A DNA stretch of 19,278 bases from Bacillota bacterium (GTDB lineage Bacteria; Bacillota; Clostridia; Lachnospirales; Lachnospiraceae): the NCBI GenBank assembly GCA_023424995.1, contig JAFADH010000269.1, positions 1-19,278 on the forward strand. The letters are read 5' to 3'. Under the pieces are notes generated by a model that was given only the letters and a program-made list of their open reading frames with translations, did no database searches and was not told the DNA's origin. Both the position numbers and the translations under genes were made by a program. Within the stretch, counting starts at the first letter, position 1. Each line of letters starts with the position of its first letter. This document shows positions 8,125 to 15,034 of the stretch, in pieces.

Positions 8125-8150
8125 AAAAATATGCCCTATAACAGGGCATA
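8125..8150 (-). terminator. Rho-independent terminator (minus strand)
   Basis: TATGCCCT (8130-8137), loop ATAAC, AGGGCATA (8143-8150). On the minus strand the stem runs straight into TTTTTG (8125-8129 region). No intact minus-strand gene lies upstream, so the transcript it ends is unknown. Confidence 0.65.
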
Positions 8151-8302
8151 CATGTCATTTGGAGTGATGCTGCGAATAAAATTCAGCATTTACAAAGGCA
8201 GATCATACTTCTTCGCTGTCTACCTCCTTTAATAACATAATGTACCACAATTTGGCGAATAAAGCTATAGTCACAAAGTAGCGTTGAGCAGATTGCTTTA
8301 TA

Positions 8303-8329
8303 GTGGTAAAATATTACATATATTACCAC
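8303..8329. repeat. 27-bp imperfect palindrome
   Basis: GTGGTAA (8303-8309) and TTACCAC (8323-8329) are exact inverse complements, and the interior ATAT/ATAT also pairs, leaving one A:A mismatch and a 3-nt centre. It lies about 45 bp upstream of the predicted -35 of the exported protein gene, so an operator is plausible. Confidence 0.45.
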
Positions 8330-8374
8330 GGTTAATATTTCCATATTTGTAATTATATTACTTGAAATTATCAA

Positions 8375-8402
8375 TTGTAAAACTATCTTTATGATTTATA
8401 AA
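8375..8402 (+). promoter_or_regulatory. Putative promoter of the exported protein gene
   Basis: TTGTAA (8375-8380), a 16-bp spacer and TATAAA (8397-8402). Transcription from here would give a leader of about 98 nt containing the two-codon ORF at 8447. Confidence 0.4.
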
Positions 8403-8446
8403 GTTCATCTGCTTACTGTCAAGCTCAAATAAAGGAGGTGATTCCG

Positions 8447-8455
8447 ATGTTTTAA
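8447..8455 (+). other. Two-codon ORF (Met-Phe-stop) with perfect Shine-Dalgarno
   Basis: AAAGGAGGTGAT (8431-8442), fully complementary to the usual 3' end of 16S rRNA, precedes ATG TTT TAA at ordinary spacing. The main gene 60 bp downstream repeats the pattern: AAAGGAG, a short spacer, then ATG TTT AAA. It may be a relic of a duplicated start region, a translated minimal uORF, or a ribosome-binding mRNA stabiliser of the STAB-SD kind. Confidence 0.45.
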
Positions 8456-8506
8456 AGATAATGCTGCATTCAACAATATCGTTTAAATGAGAAAGGAGTG
8501 TTACAC

Positions 8507-9670
8507 ATGTTTAAAAAAGTATTATCTATATGTTTATCACTTGCTATAGTGTTTACATTTACCGGAACAAGTGTACTGGCTGCAGCAGACAGCGCTGATT
8601 ATACTGCAGCAGCGAATAATCTATCCGTTTTAAATGATGAGTATTTAAGCATAAGGGATTATATAGCAAATTCGATTATGCTCAGTGATACAATTACTGA
8701 ATTCGAGAATGAGCATGAGGTTTCATTTAACTTCAAGCCTCAAGACATCACATCTGATATAATCAATGTTAATTCAGAATGGCTTAGTGATGCTAACTCA
8801 TTTCTTGACTCATACAACAGCACGGGTGTTTCACGAAATGCAGAAATAGCTTCATCTCAGCCAAGCAGCAAGCAATCTGCAAAATCGGATGCCATAATGT
8901 ATTCCATAGATAGGGCTGCTTTTAGTATTCTAAGAAATCCTTCCCTCGATTTTGGCAAGGAAACTCAGTATATGTTCATTTCCCACTACATCGACAGATA
9001 TGAATACTATTGGAGTACAGAAGATGAACGTTATCTTTTAGACGGACCAAGTATGTCCGGAGAGAACGGATACCTGGCCGATTGGATTACTCCTTCAGAC
9101 AGGCAAGCATACGATGCTTATATGAGATTTTCAGACGTTAATGCCTCACTGCAGCATGTGGGGAACATTGGGAGTACCATATATTACAACAGAGATATAG
9201 GTAACCAGATTTCTACCGGCATCGAAGCAATAAAAAAAGCTAATAGAACAATTACTACTGCCTCTGGCTTAGTTTTGCAGGATTCACTTTATTCCATAGG
9301 AGAAATATTCGTTAATGATATTGCTCCATTAGCAGATCAAATTCATGAAAATCTTCAAAACTCAGCACCAAAACTTTCTGATATGTACGACAGTTTTATG
9401 CAAGATGAAGAATTTTTAAGTCTGTATAGCGAACCTGATAAAGCTGCAATCGTAAGAACATCCCTGTGTATTGTGGGAGCATTCATTATTGGTGGACCGT
9501 CAGGCGCCGTATCAGCGGCTTTAAGCGCATTGTCGGAAGCAGCGCTGAATCTCACTGTAAATAATTATAACGATCTTTTTAACTATGCCGCTTGGGCTGC
9601 ATTACGCTATGGTTTTAGTGGCAGATATGCAGGCAGAGTAATGTACTATTGGACAGGAGTGGCATATTAA
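8507..9670 (+). CDS. Exported protein of unknown function
   Basis: 387 residues from the ATG at 8507, eight bases after AAAGGAG. An upstream GTG at 8498 overlaps the ribosome binding site and is unlikely. Residues 1-26 form a classical signal peptide (FKKVLSICLSLAIVFTF, cleavage near SVLA-AADS) with no lipobox, so secretion is likely. The mature part is polar, helical and rich in Ser, Asp and Tyr to about residue 320. A hydrophobic Gly/Ala-rich segment follows (CIVGAFIIGGPSGAVSAALS, about 323-342), then an aromatic tail ending GRYAGRVMYYWTGVAY. A hydrophobic hairpin-like segment late in a secreted helical protein is seen in some pore-forming or bacteriocin-like proteins, but no family is recognised. 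It is apparently monocistronic and sits in an AT-rich region with remnants next to it, which hints at transfer. Confidence 0.9.
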   Translation: MFKKVLSICLSLAIVFTFTGTSVLAAADSADYTAAANNLSVLNDEYLSIRDYIANSIMLSDTITEFENEHEVSFNFKPQDITSDIINVNSEWLSDANSFLDSYNSTGVSRNAEIASSQPSSKQSAKSDAIMYSIDRAAFSILRNPSLDFGKETQYMFISHYIDRYEYYWSTEDERYLLDGPSMSGENGYLADWITPSDRQAYDAYMRFSDVNASLQHVGNIGSTIYYNRDIGNQISTGIEAIKKANRTITTASGLVLQDSLYSIGEIFVNDIAPLADQIHENLQNSAPKLSDMYDSFMQDEEFLSLYSEPDKAAIVRTSLCIVGAFIIGGPSGAVSAALSALSEAALNLTVNNYNDLFNYAAWAALRYGFSGRYAGRVMYYWTGVAY

Positions 9671-9679
9671 GGGTGAGAT

Positions 9680-9769
9680 ATGATTATCAGACAATTTTTA
9701 CCCTGGGTGCTTCCATGTATGTATATATCCGCAATATTATCATATTGGGACCTGTTGGTGCAGACCTAA
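9680..9769 (+). CDS. Possible 29-residue hydrophobic peptide
   Basis: ATG at 9680, nine bases after the stop of the exported protein gene, with a weak GGGTGAG upstream. The frame encodes a peptide beginning MIIRQFLPWVLPCMYISAIL and ending at TAA 9767-9769. It would be co-transcribed with the exported protein and lies before the terminator at 9851. It could equally be the start of a truncated gene or chance. Confidence 0.2.
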   Translation: MIIRQFLPWVLPCMYISAILSYWDLLVQT

Positions 9770-9850
9770 TCCGTTTTTATGTAAATAAAAAGTATTAGAT
9801 GGATCTGCCGCAGAACGCTCATTATTAGAAGACAGCAGTTTTAGAATATA

Positions 9851-9900
9851 AAAATCCGTTGAATATTAAGGGAAGCCTCCCATATTCAGCGGATTTTTAT
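9851..9900. terminator. Bidirectional Rho-independent terminator
   Basis: A 16-bp stem (9851-9866 with 9882-9897, one G-U pair) has AAAATCCG at one foot and CGGATTTTTAT at the other. An extra GGGA/TCCC pairing lies in the loop. It stands between the convergent exported protein gene and the AraC-type regulator gene and can serve both. The rest of 9770-10001 shows only a 6-bp hairpin (9907-9922). Confidence 0.8.
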
Positions 9901-10001
9901 ATAACCGTACTCATACGAGTACATCGCTTACGGCATAGACCGGCGAAAAGCTCAATGCTGCGTTCATGTTTATCGTTTGTTTGCACTAGTATATACTGGA
10001 T

Positions 10002-10877
10002 TTACAATGTTTTTCTTTTGCGGATCGGTATCCATATCTCAACAATGAATGTATTATTTTTATTATTAAAAATTTCAAATTCGGGCCCGCCGCCGTGTAT
10101 GTACCCTGAAGTCGGAAACCATTCCAGAAAAATACGCTTTCGTACACTTTTGATTAATTCGGTAGTCTGTTCAGCGATATGCTCAGGTGTGGAAAATACC
10201 GCCCACATAAAGGAAGGGACAGAAAGTACGGAATATCCGGCAGGTACTCCGCTGTTCGGGGTATTATAACAGATCATATATGAAAAAACGTTATTACGAT
10301 GATTGTATAACGCCGTATTAAAACAGATATTATTGTCTAATCCAATATCTTTATGAAATTTACCAATTGTTCCATTCTCCAGGTTCGTATTCCAAAACTG
10401 TGTAATTATGCTATTGGTTTGTTCGCCTGCTAACCTTACATCCATGGTGATGCCGCATACCTCGTAAGCCTCTTTTTGTACGATGCGGTAATTCACCTCC
10501 ATATTCCCAACAAAGGAAATTTGAAAAGACATCCTGGGATAAGCTTTTAACATTATATTCTTACTGCGAGCCTCCATCGGCATAATACCGTGCAATTTTT
10601 TGAACGCCCGAGAAAAGGACTCAGGAGATTCATAACCGCATTTTGCCGCTATATCAATGATTTTTATATCACTGCTTTGCAATTCAAAAGCAGCCAGTGT
10701 CAATCGCCTGCGGCGGATATATTCAGAAAGCGGGACGTCCGTTATAAAAGAAAACATACGCTGAAAATGATATACTGAGCAGCAGGCTTCCTGAGCCACC
10801 TGACGATAGTCAATCTTATCCATCAAATTAGCCTCAATATAATTCATCGCGCTATTCATCTTATCACGCCAATCCAT
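10002..10877 (-). CDS. AraC-family regulator with GyrI-like effector domain
   Basis: 291 residues from an ATG at 10877 with AGAAAGGA upstream. Residues about 8-105 form the double helix-turn-helix of AraC/XylS proteins: the first HTH at DYRQVAQEACCSVYHFQRMF, the second at IIDIAAKCGYESPESFSRAF followed by KKLHGIMPMEAR. Residues about 125-290 match the GyrI-like small-molecule binding domain (AraC_E_bind), with FWNTNL near the middle and a typical ending containing EIWIPIRK. The layout is that of Rob/BltR-like regulators, which respond to small ligands. It is divergent from the xylanase gene and shares a 217-bp regulatory region with it, so it may regulate the xylanase, itself, or an unlinked target. 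GyrI-like ligands are usually hydrophobic or cationic rather than sugars, which makes a sugar signal uncertain. Confidence 0.93.
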   Translation of the reverse strand: MDWRDKMNSAMNYIEANLMDKIDYRQVAQEACCSVYHFQRMFSFITDVPLSEYIRRRRLTLAAFELQSSDIKIIDIAAKCGYESPESFSRAFKKLHGIMPMEARSKNIMLKAYPRMSFQISFVGNMEVNYRIVQKEAYEVCGITMDVRLAGEQTNSIITQFWNTNLENGTIGKFHKDIGLDNNICFNTALYNHRNNVFSYMICYNTPNSGVPAGYSVLSVPSFMWAVFSTPEHIAEQTTELIKSVRKRIFLEWFPTSGYIHGGGPEFEIFNNKNNTFIVEIWIPIRKRKTL

Positions 10878-10915
10878 ACGCTTTCCTTTCTGATCTGAAG
10901 TGTACTATAAATTCA

Positions 10916-10944
10916 ATGATATCATCCGCATGTTATACTGTCAA
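10916..10944 (-). promoter_or_regulatory. Sigma-A promoter of the AraC-type regulator gene
   Basis: On the minus strand a perfect TTGACA (10939-10944), a 17-bp spacer and TATCAT (10916-10921) preceded by TG. It lies 38 bp upstream of the ATG at 10877. Confidence 0.7.
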
Positions 10945-10955
10945 TTATAACGGAC

Positions 10956-11003
10956 ATGATAAAGCCTTGCAATTACCGGTCAGTAATTGCAAGGCTTTAT
11001 CAT
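10956..11003. promoter_or_regulatory. Perfect 21-bp inverted repeat between divergent promoters
   Basis: The arms 10956-10976 and 10983-11003 are exact inverse complements with a 6-nt centre. The core of the left arm is AAAGCCTTGCAATTAC. One end is 12 bp from the -35 of the regulator promoter and the other overlaps the -35 area of the xylanase promoter. Neither gene ends here and no T-tract follows, so it is not an ordinary terminator. Confidence 0.6.
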
Positions 11004-11011
11004 TAATCATC

Positions 11012-11020
11012 TGTTATACT
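11012..11020 (+). promoter_or_regulatory. Putative extended -10 promoter of the xylanase gene
   Basis: TGTTATACT is an extended -10 (TGn plus TATACT at 11015-11020), 75 bp before the xylanase ATG. No convincing -35 is present at 16-18 bp; that position is occupied by the right arm of the palindrome. This suggests a regulated promoter. Confidence 0.4.
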
Positions 11021-11094
11021 TTAATAAAAGCTTATCATCACAGTCCCTATAGAAGAACTATAAATACTATGATGATTCATAAGGAGGACATAAC

Positions 11095-13050
11095 ATGTCA
11101 AAACGAATTCTGACAATTATTTGCTGTCTGCTGCCGGGTGTTTCACTGCTATCCCTGACGGGTACAACTAACGCCTTTGCGGCTGTTTCGGGAACCACTG
11201 AACTATTTGCATTTACCTTTGACAATAAGGCCGAACATGAGAGTCTTTTCACCGCAGCCAAAAGTTCGGAGATTGAATGGGTCAATGCCTCCGGCACCGG
11301 AAAGGATGACGATACAGCCCTGAAAGTCACACACATCAAGGGGAACAATGACTACACCAGCATCAATAACTCCGTTCGATTAACCTTTACCGATCCGCTT
11401 CCCGCCGGCGCTGTCTACCACATCTCTGCGTGGTTTTATGCTCCGGCTGCCGACAACGAAGGCAAGGATACGCTCATCGGACCCGCCCTGCTGCTTAACG
11501 GGAATACCACTGACAACGCCTTCAAAATTCCAAGCCCGAACGTGGTTGGCACCTTGCCCACCGATCAGTGGAAAGAGGTAAGCGGCGTTACCCCAATAAT
11601 GACAGAATCCCTGAAATACGTTGATTTTCGCTTGTACACCAATGATCAGGCCACTCATCCCGATGTATGGTACTTGGATAAAATTGTGATAAACCGGATA
11701 ACTGAGACAGAGGAGGCTCCCAAATGGGATCTCACTCTTCCCTCTCTCAAGGATACCTATAAGGATTATTTCCTAATAGGTAATATTATGGAGCCGCACC
11801 AGGCATCCAATGAAGAGATAACCGCCATGTATAATCACCACTATAACTTAGTGAGCTTCGAAAATGCCATGAAACCCATATATTTAAGCCCTAAAAAGGG
11901 CATATATAATTTCTCAGGTGCCGACACGCTGGTAAACTGGGCCCAGGCTAACGGCATCTTTGTTCACGGCCATACATTGGTCTGGCACTCCCAGTCAACC
12001 GACTGGGTGAACAAGGATGCGGACGGCAAGCCGCTCACCCGTGCGGAGGCCAAAGCCAACTTGGAGGAATACATAACAAATGTCGCAGGACATTTCAAGG
12101 GCAAGCTTATATCCTGGGACGTGGTCAATGAAGCGTTCCACGGCGGCTCCGCCATCCCAAAGAACTGGAAAGACGCACTGCGCAAGGAATCGCCGGATTC
12201 TTCACAGGCTTCGTACTGGTATCTGGCCTACGATAACGGTGCCGACTACTCAAAGGGCGAAAGCGGCGCCGACTACATCTACGACGCGTTTGTATTCACT
12301 CGTCTGGCGGATCCCGATGCCACACTATACTATAACGACTACAACGAAAACGAAGCCTGGAAGCGGGAAGCCATGGCGATGATGGCTGAGGACCTCAACA
12401 GCCAGTGGAAAACAGATTCGCGCAACACCCAGCCTGACCGTTTGCTGGTAGAAGCCCTTGGAATGCAGTCGCATTACTGGACTTCAGGTTTTGATATCTA
12501 CTCCATAGATGCCGCCATTGCACGTTTTATCAAGGCAGGAGTAAAGGTAGGCATTACCGAGCTTGATATCCCTCTTGGTTCTTATGGTAATTACACGAAA
12601 GAGCCTACCGAGGAAAATTATCAGAGGCAGGCCCAGTTTTATGCCCAGCTGTTTCAGGTTTATAAAAAGTATGCGGACGATATCGAACGCGTCACCTTCT
12701 GGGGTAAATTAGATTCCCAAAGCTGGCGTGCTCCGGGCAACCCACTTCTCTTTGATAAATTATACTCCCCGAAACCGGCATACAACGCAGTCATTGACCC
12801 TGAGGGCTTTTTAAATCCGGCTTCCGCCGGCAACGGAGAGCTTCCTGCACCAACCCCGAGCAGCGTGCCATCACCGCTTCCCACATCAGCCGCAAGTCCC
12901 ACACCGGACCCGGACGCCGCACAAGCGGACCCGGAAGCTTCCTCAAGTCCCGGCAATCTATGGACTGTCATCATAATTGTGTCCGCTGTAGTTGTCTTCT
13001 CCGTTTTAGCTGTTTGGTTTTTGATCTATAGAAAAAAACGAAAAAGATAA
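11095..13050 (+). CDS. Membrane-anchored GH10 endo-1,4-beta-xylanase with N-terminal CBM
   Basis: 651 residues from an ATG at 11095 with AAGGAGGAC upstream. Parts in order: signal peptide 1-30; a beta-rich carbohydrate-binding module (about 33-202, CBM22/CBM4_9-like, ending VWYLDKIVINRI); GH10 catalytic domain about 213-572; a Pro/Ser/Thr-rich linker (580-620); one transmembrane helix (623-645) and a basic tail (RKKRKR). Catalytic residues are visible: acid/base Glu346 in SWDVVNEA and nucleophile Glu489 in GITELDIPLG. Other GH10 markers are VWHSQ (296-300), TFWG (534-537) and SW (543-544). It would cut internal beta-1,4-xylosidic bonds of xylan at the cell surface. The anchor is a C-terminal membrane helix without LPXTG, so it is not sortase-attached. 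It is alone on its strand; the divergent AraC-type gene is a candidate regulator. Confidence 0.97.
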   Translation: MSKRILTIICCLLPGVSLLSLTGTTNAFAAVSGTTELFAFTFDNKAEHESLFTAAKSSEIEWVNASGTGKDDDTALKVTHIKGNNDYTSINNSVRLTFTDPLPAGAVYHISAWFYAPAADNEGKDTLIGPALLLNGNTTDNAFKIPSPNVVGTLPTDQWKEVSGVTPIMTESLKYVDFRLYTNDQATHPDVWYLDKIVINRITETEEAPKWDLTLPSLKDTYKDYFLIGNIMEPHQASNEEITAMYNHHYNLVSFENAMKPIYLSPKKGIYNFSGADTLVNWAQANGIFVHGHTLVWHSQSTDWVNKDADGKPLTRAEAKANLEEYITNVAGHFKGKLISWDVVNEAFHGGSAIPKNWKDALRKESPDSSQASYWYLAYDNGADYSKGESGADYIYDAFVFTRLADPDATLYYNDYNENEAWKREAMAMMAEDLNSQWKTDSRNTQPDRLLVEALGMQSHYWTSGFDIYSIDAAIARFIKAGVKVGITELDIPLGSYGNYTKEPTEENYQRQAQFYAQLFQVYKKYADDIERVTFWGKLDSQSWRAPGNPLLFDKLYSPKPAYNAVIDPEGFLNPASAGNGELPAPTPSSVPSPLPTSAASPTPDPDAAQADPEASSSPGNLWTVIIIVSAVVVFSVLAVWFLIYRKKRKR

Positions 13051-13114
13051 TATGACTTTTTATTATTGGAAGGCACCTTTTGACAGGCGGATTTCATAAA
13101 AGAGATACCTGACA

Positions 13115-13168
13115 GGAGCTTTTGCAAAATAGCTTAAATAGCTTATTAAGCTATGGAGCAAAGGCTCC
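13115..13168 (+). terminator. Hairpin downstream of the xylanase gene
   Basis: GGAGCTTTTGC (13115-13125) pairs with GCAAAGGCTCC (13158-13168) with one G-U pair. An inner ATAGCTTA/TAAGCTAT stem stacks within the loop. The following bases are CTTTCG, so the T-tract is poor. It may end or stabilise the xylanase mRNA. Confidence 0.4.
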
Positions 13169-13239
13169 CTTTCGACTTGAAAAGTTTAATCAGAGCAAAT
13201 CCGTCAAAAAGAATGGTATTCCGTAAAGCACTCAAAAGC

Positions 13240-13287
13240 TTTAAAGCTATACAACTTGCTTAATTTAAAGCTATATAACTTGCTTAA
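13240..13287. repeat. Two tandem copies of a 24-bp repeat
   Basis: Copies at 13240-13263 and 13264-13287 abut exactly and differ at one base (TATACAACTT against TATATAACTT). Related AATAGCTTA words occur 100 bp earlier at 13128-13145. Confidence 0.8.
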
Positions 13288-13438
13288 ATTATAGGAAGAT
13301 TTCAGCTGTATTACTTTACAGGGACCGTACATATGATGCAAGGAATTAAATGGTATATTCTTAAATAGAGACAGCAATACATCCAAAAGAAAGGAAGTTG
13401 TCGCAAAGCAGCCTTGCTGTAAAGCAATGCACAAAAAC

Positions 13439-13475
13439 GAGCTTTGAGTGGTATTATCAATCCCTTTCAAAGCTC
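13439..13475. terminator. Bidirectional terminator between convergent genes
   Basis: GAGCTTTGA (13439-13447) and TCAAAGCTC (13467-13475) pair perfectly. The feet are AAAAAC on one side and ATTTT on the other, giving T-tracts in both directions. It probably ends the minus-strand transporter operon and backs up xylanase termination. Confidence 0.55.
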
Positions 13476-13584
13476 ATTTTATGGTATATATACTATTTTT
13501 GTATAAATTAATATCAAAGCTTTATTTTACAACAGTCCCTTTTGATAGAATATTTATTTATAACTGATAGAACAAAAACTGATC

Positions 13585-14775
13585 TTACAGTTTCTTTTTC
13601 CAGTCATTCATGTTTCCTTTGTAGAATACATAAGGGGTTCCTGCCAATACAGCCGTACCGCCATCACCGTTATCGTATGCTTCATATACCGTCTCAGGAT
13701 ATTCACGGAAGGCGGCCATTGTGAAGCCGGAGCCAACGGAACCGTCAAAGGACCCGTCGATGGTTGCCAAAGTGGAAGCTGCGGAAACAGCACCAAGATG
13801 AATAACATCCCAAAGCATCATGTAAGGACAAACGGATGCAAATGCATCGTCGGCAGGCTCTGCAGGCATAAAGGACTGCATCTCGGAAGGCAGGCCAAGA
13901 CCGGTTAATCTGATTTTGCTGTTGGAGCTCTTAAGGGTCTGTCCGGCTGCCGCAATACCTACCGTTGTAGGGGATATGATACAGTCAACCTTGTTCTCAG
14001 CCACAAATGCCTGTGCCTGTGTCGTAGATTCTGTCAAGTCATCATTACCATATTTTTTGTCGATCTCAGAATTAACTTTACCTGTATATACTGCATCCTG
14101 CAATTCAACCTCCATTGCTGCGATCCAGCTGTTCTGGACCGGAGTATCAATTGAAGCGGAAAGTACGCCAAGATTGATCATATCTCCGGTATAGCCTGCC
14201 AAAGCGTCTGTAACTGCTTTCTTCATATCGCCGTCTTCCGGATAATCAATTCCAAGTGTGATCAGTACGGCGCCTTGAACAAGGTAAGCACCGATGTCAT
14301 TGGGGTCTGCCTGATTAACGTGAGTTGTACGGTACTCGGAGCTTGCGGCAGAGTCAATTGAGGTAATGGTGATCCCGGCTTCCTTTGCTTTCTTAAATAC
14401 CTCATCATAACCGGCATCACCGTTTGTGGAAATGGTGATGGAAGCTACCTTCTGTGTAATAAGCTCGTCCAGCAGCTGGACCTGAGCCGCTACTGTGGTC
14501 TCGGCAGGGCTCTTATAAACCGCTTTCTTGCCTTGTGCTGTCATGTACTCGTTGAAACCTTCAAACATCAGATCACCGAAGGTATTACCGGTTGATTTGA
14601 ACATGAATACATGTGCTCCCTCTAAGGTACTGCTGCCCTTTGAGCCTGAATCTGATGTGTTGTCCGTACCGGTACCATTGTTTGAAGCAGGCTGTGTCGT
14701 GGAGCAGCCTGCCATGGCACTTGCGATTAAAGAAATCGCTAAACCAAGTGCCAATAACTTCTTAAGTTTTGTCAT
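13585..14775 (-). CDS. Sugar ABC transporter substrate-binding lipoprotein (RhaS/LsrB-like, probably rhamnose)
   Basis: 396 residues from the ATG at 14775, nine bases after GGGAGG; a start ten codons earlier is open but badly spaced. A lipoprotein signal ends in the lipobox ASAMAGC with Cys24, followed by a Ser/Thr/Gly/Asn linker, so it is tethered outside the membrane. The rest is a class I periplasmic-binding fold (Peripla_BP_4). Segments FKSTGNTF, AAQVQLLDELITQK, DSAASSEYRTTHVNQ and LWDVIHLG are LsrB/RhaS-like, while SPTTVGIAAA (about 268-277) and TGLGLPSEM (about 291-299) are what I remember of rhamnose-binding proteins. LsrB's AI-2-binding Asp-Ala pair is replaced here by Thr-Thr, against AI-2 as ligand. 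It is the last gene of the transporter operon after a 244-bp gap, so it may have its own promoter or mRNA processing to raise its level. Confidence 0.93.
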   Translation of the reverse strand: MTKLKKLLALGLAISLIASAMAGCSTTQPASNNGTGTDNTSDSGSKGSSTLEGAHVFMFKSTGNTFGDLMFEGFNEYMTAQGKKAVYKSPAETTVAAQVQLLDELITQKVASITISTNGDAGYDEVFKKAKEAGITITSIDSAASSEYRTTHVNQADPNDIGAYLVQGAVLITLGIDYPEDGDMKKAVTDALAGYTGDMINLGVLSASIDTPVQNSWIAAMEVELQDAVYTGKVNSEIDKKYGNDDLTESTTQAQAFVAENKVDCIISPTTVGIAAAGQTLKSSNSKIRLTGLGLPSEMQSFMPAEPADDAFASVCPYMMLWDVIHLGAVSAASTLATIDGSFDGSVGSGFTMAAFREYPETVYEAYDNGDGGTAVLAGTPYVFYKGNMNDWKKKL

Positions 14776-14807
14776 TGCATACATCCTCCCATAAAATATT
14801 TTCATCC

Positions 14808-14830
14808 ATAAACCGAAATTGCCGGTTTAT
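14808..14830. repeat. 8-bp inverted repeat in the binding protein leader
   Basis: ATAAACCG (14808-14815) and CGGTTTAT (14823-14830) are exact inverse complements around a 7-nt loop, 32 bp upstream of the binding protein start. It is a possible operator or a 5' mRNA-stabilising hairpin. Confidence 0.4.
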
Positions 14831-14938
14831 TTCATCTATATAAACAGCCTTCGACCGTCCATATCGTTTCATAAATTCCAGTAACATATATTAACTTTCT
14901 ATAAGCTCCTACTAATCCCAAAAATTTATTATTTCCAT

Positions 14939-15034
14939 GCAATTTGTATTGATTAACGAAATCTCATGATCCATACAGAATTATTTTTCGTCTTACAGGA
15001 ACCTTGCAATTTGTATTGATCAACGAAATCTCAT
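14939..15034 (-). repeat. 29-bp direct repeat duplicating the permease gene 3' end
   Basis: Copies at 14939-14967 and 15006-15034 match at 28 of 29 bases. The second copy includes the last four codons and stop of the second permease (ATG AGA TTT CGT TGA, minus strand). The first, in the intergenic gap, keeps the same words with TAA. Unrelated sequence fills the 38 bp between them. Confidence 0.85.

Larger units (their letters stand above)
7733..8506. other. 774-bp stretch without an intact gene
   Basis: It holds the gene remnant (to 8112), a minus-strand terminator (8125-8150), a 27-bp imperfect palindrome (8303-8329), and the promoter and leader of the exported protein gene on the plus strand. 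On the minus strand a perfect AAAGGAGGTA (8221-8230) is followed, 16 bases after the GGAGG core, by a seven-codon frame MICLCKC (8183-8206) and then by the terminator. The spacing is too long for confident translation, so I do not call it a gene. Confidence 0.6.
13051..13584. other. 534-bp repeat-rich gap without a convincing gene
   Basis: This is the convergent gap between the xylanase and the binding protein gene. It holds a hairpin (13115-13168), a 24-bp tandem repeat (13240-13287) and a bidirectional terminator (13439-13475). An 88-codon minus-strand frame starts with TTG, has no ribosome binding site and includes the repeat, so I do not accept it. CCTTTTGA occurs at both ends (13076-13083, 13538-13545), but no matching terminal inverted repeats lie inside them. 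Confidence 0.6.

Noticed and set aside
8183..8206. Seven-codon MICLCKC leader peptide followed by a terminator, as in a cysteine attenuator
   Set aside because: The ribosome binding site is 16 bases from the ATG and no cysteine-related gene lies downstream.
13240..13287. CRISPR array
   Set aside because: There are only two copies, directly abutting with no spacer, and no cas genes are present.
13204..13470. Minus-strand 88-codon frame containing an 8-residue repeat
   Set aside because: It starts with TTG and has no ribosome binding site. The repeat comes from the 24-bp tandem duplication, and the frame runs through the terminator hairpin.
13076..13545. CCTTTTGA at both ends of the intergenic gap as an 8-bp target duplication of an IS6-like remnant
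   Set aside because: The sequences just inside the two copies are not inverted repeats of each other and no transposase fragment is present; an 8-bp match can be chance.
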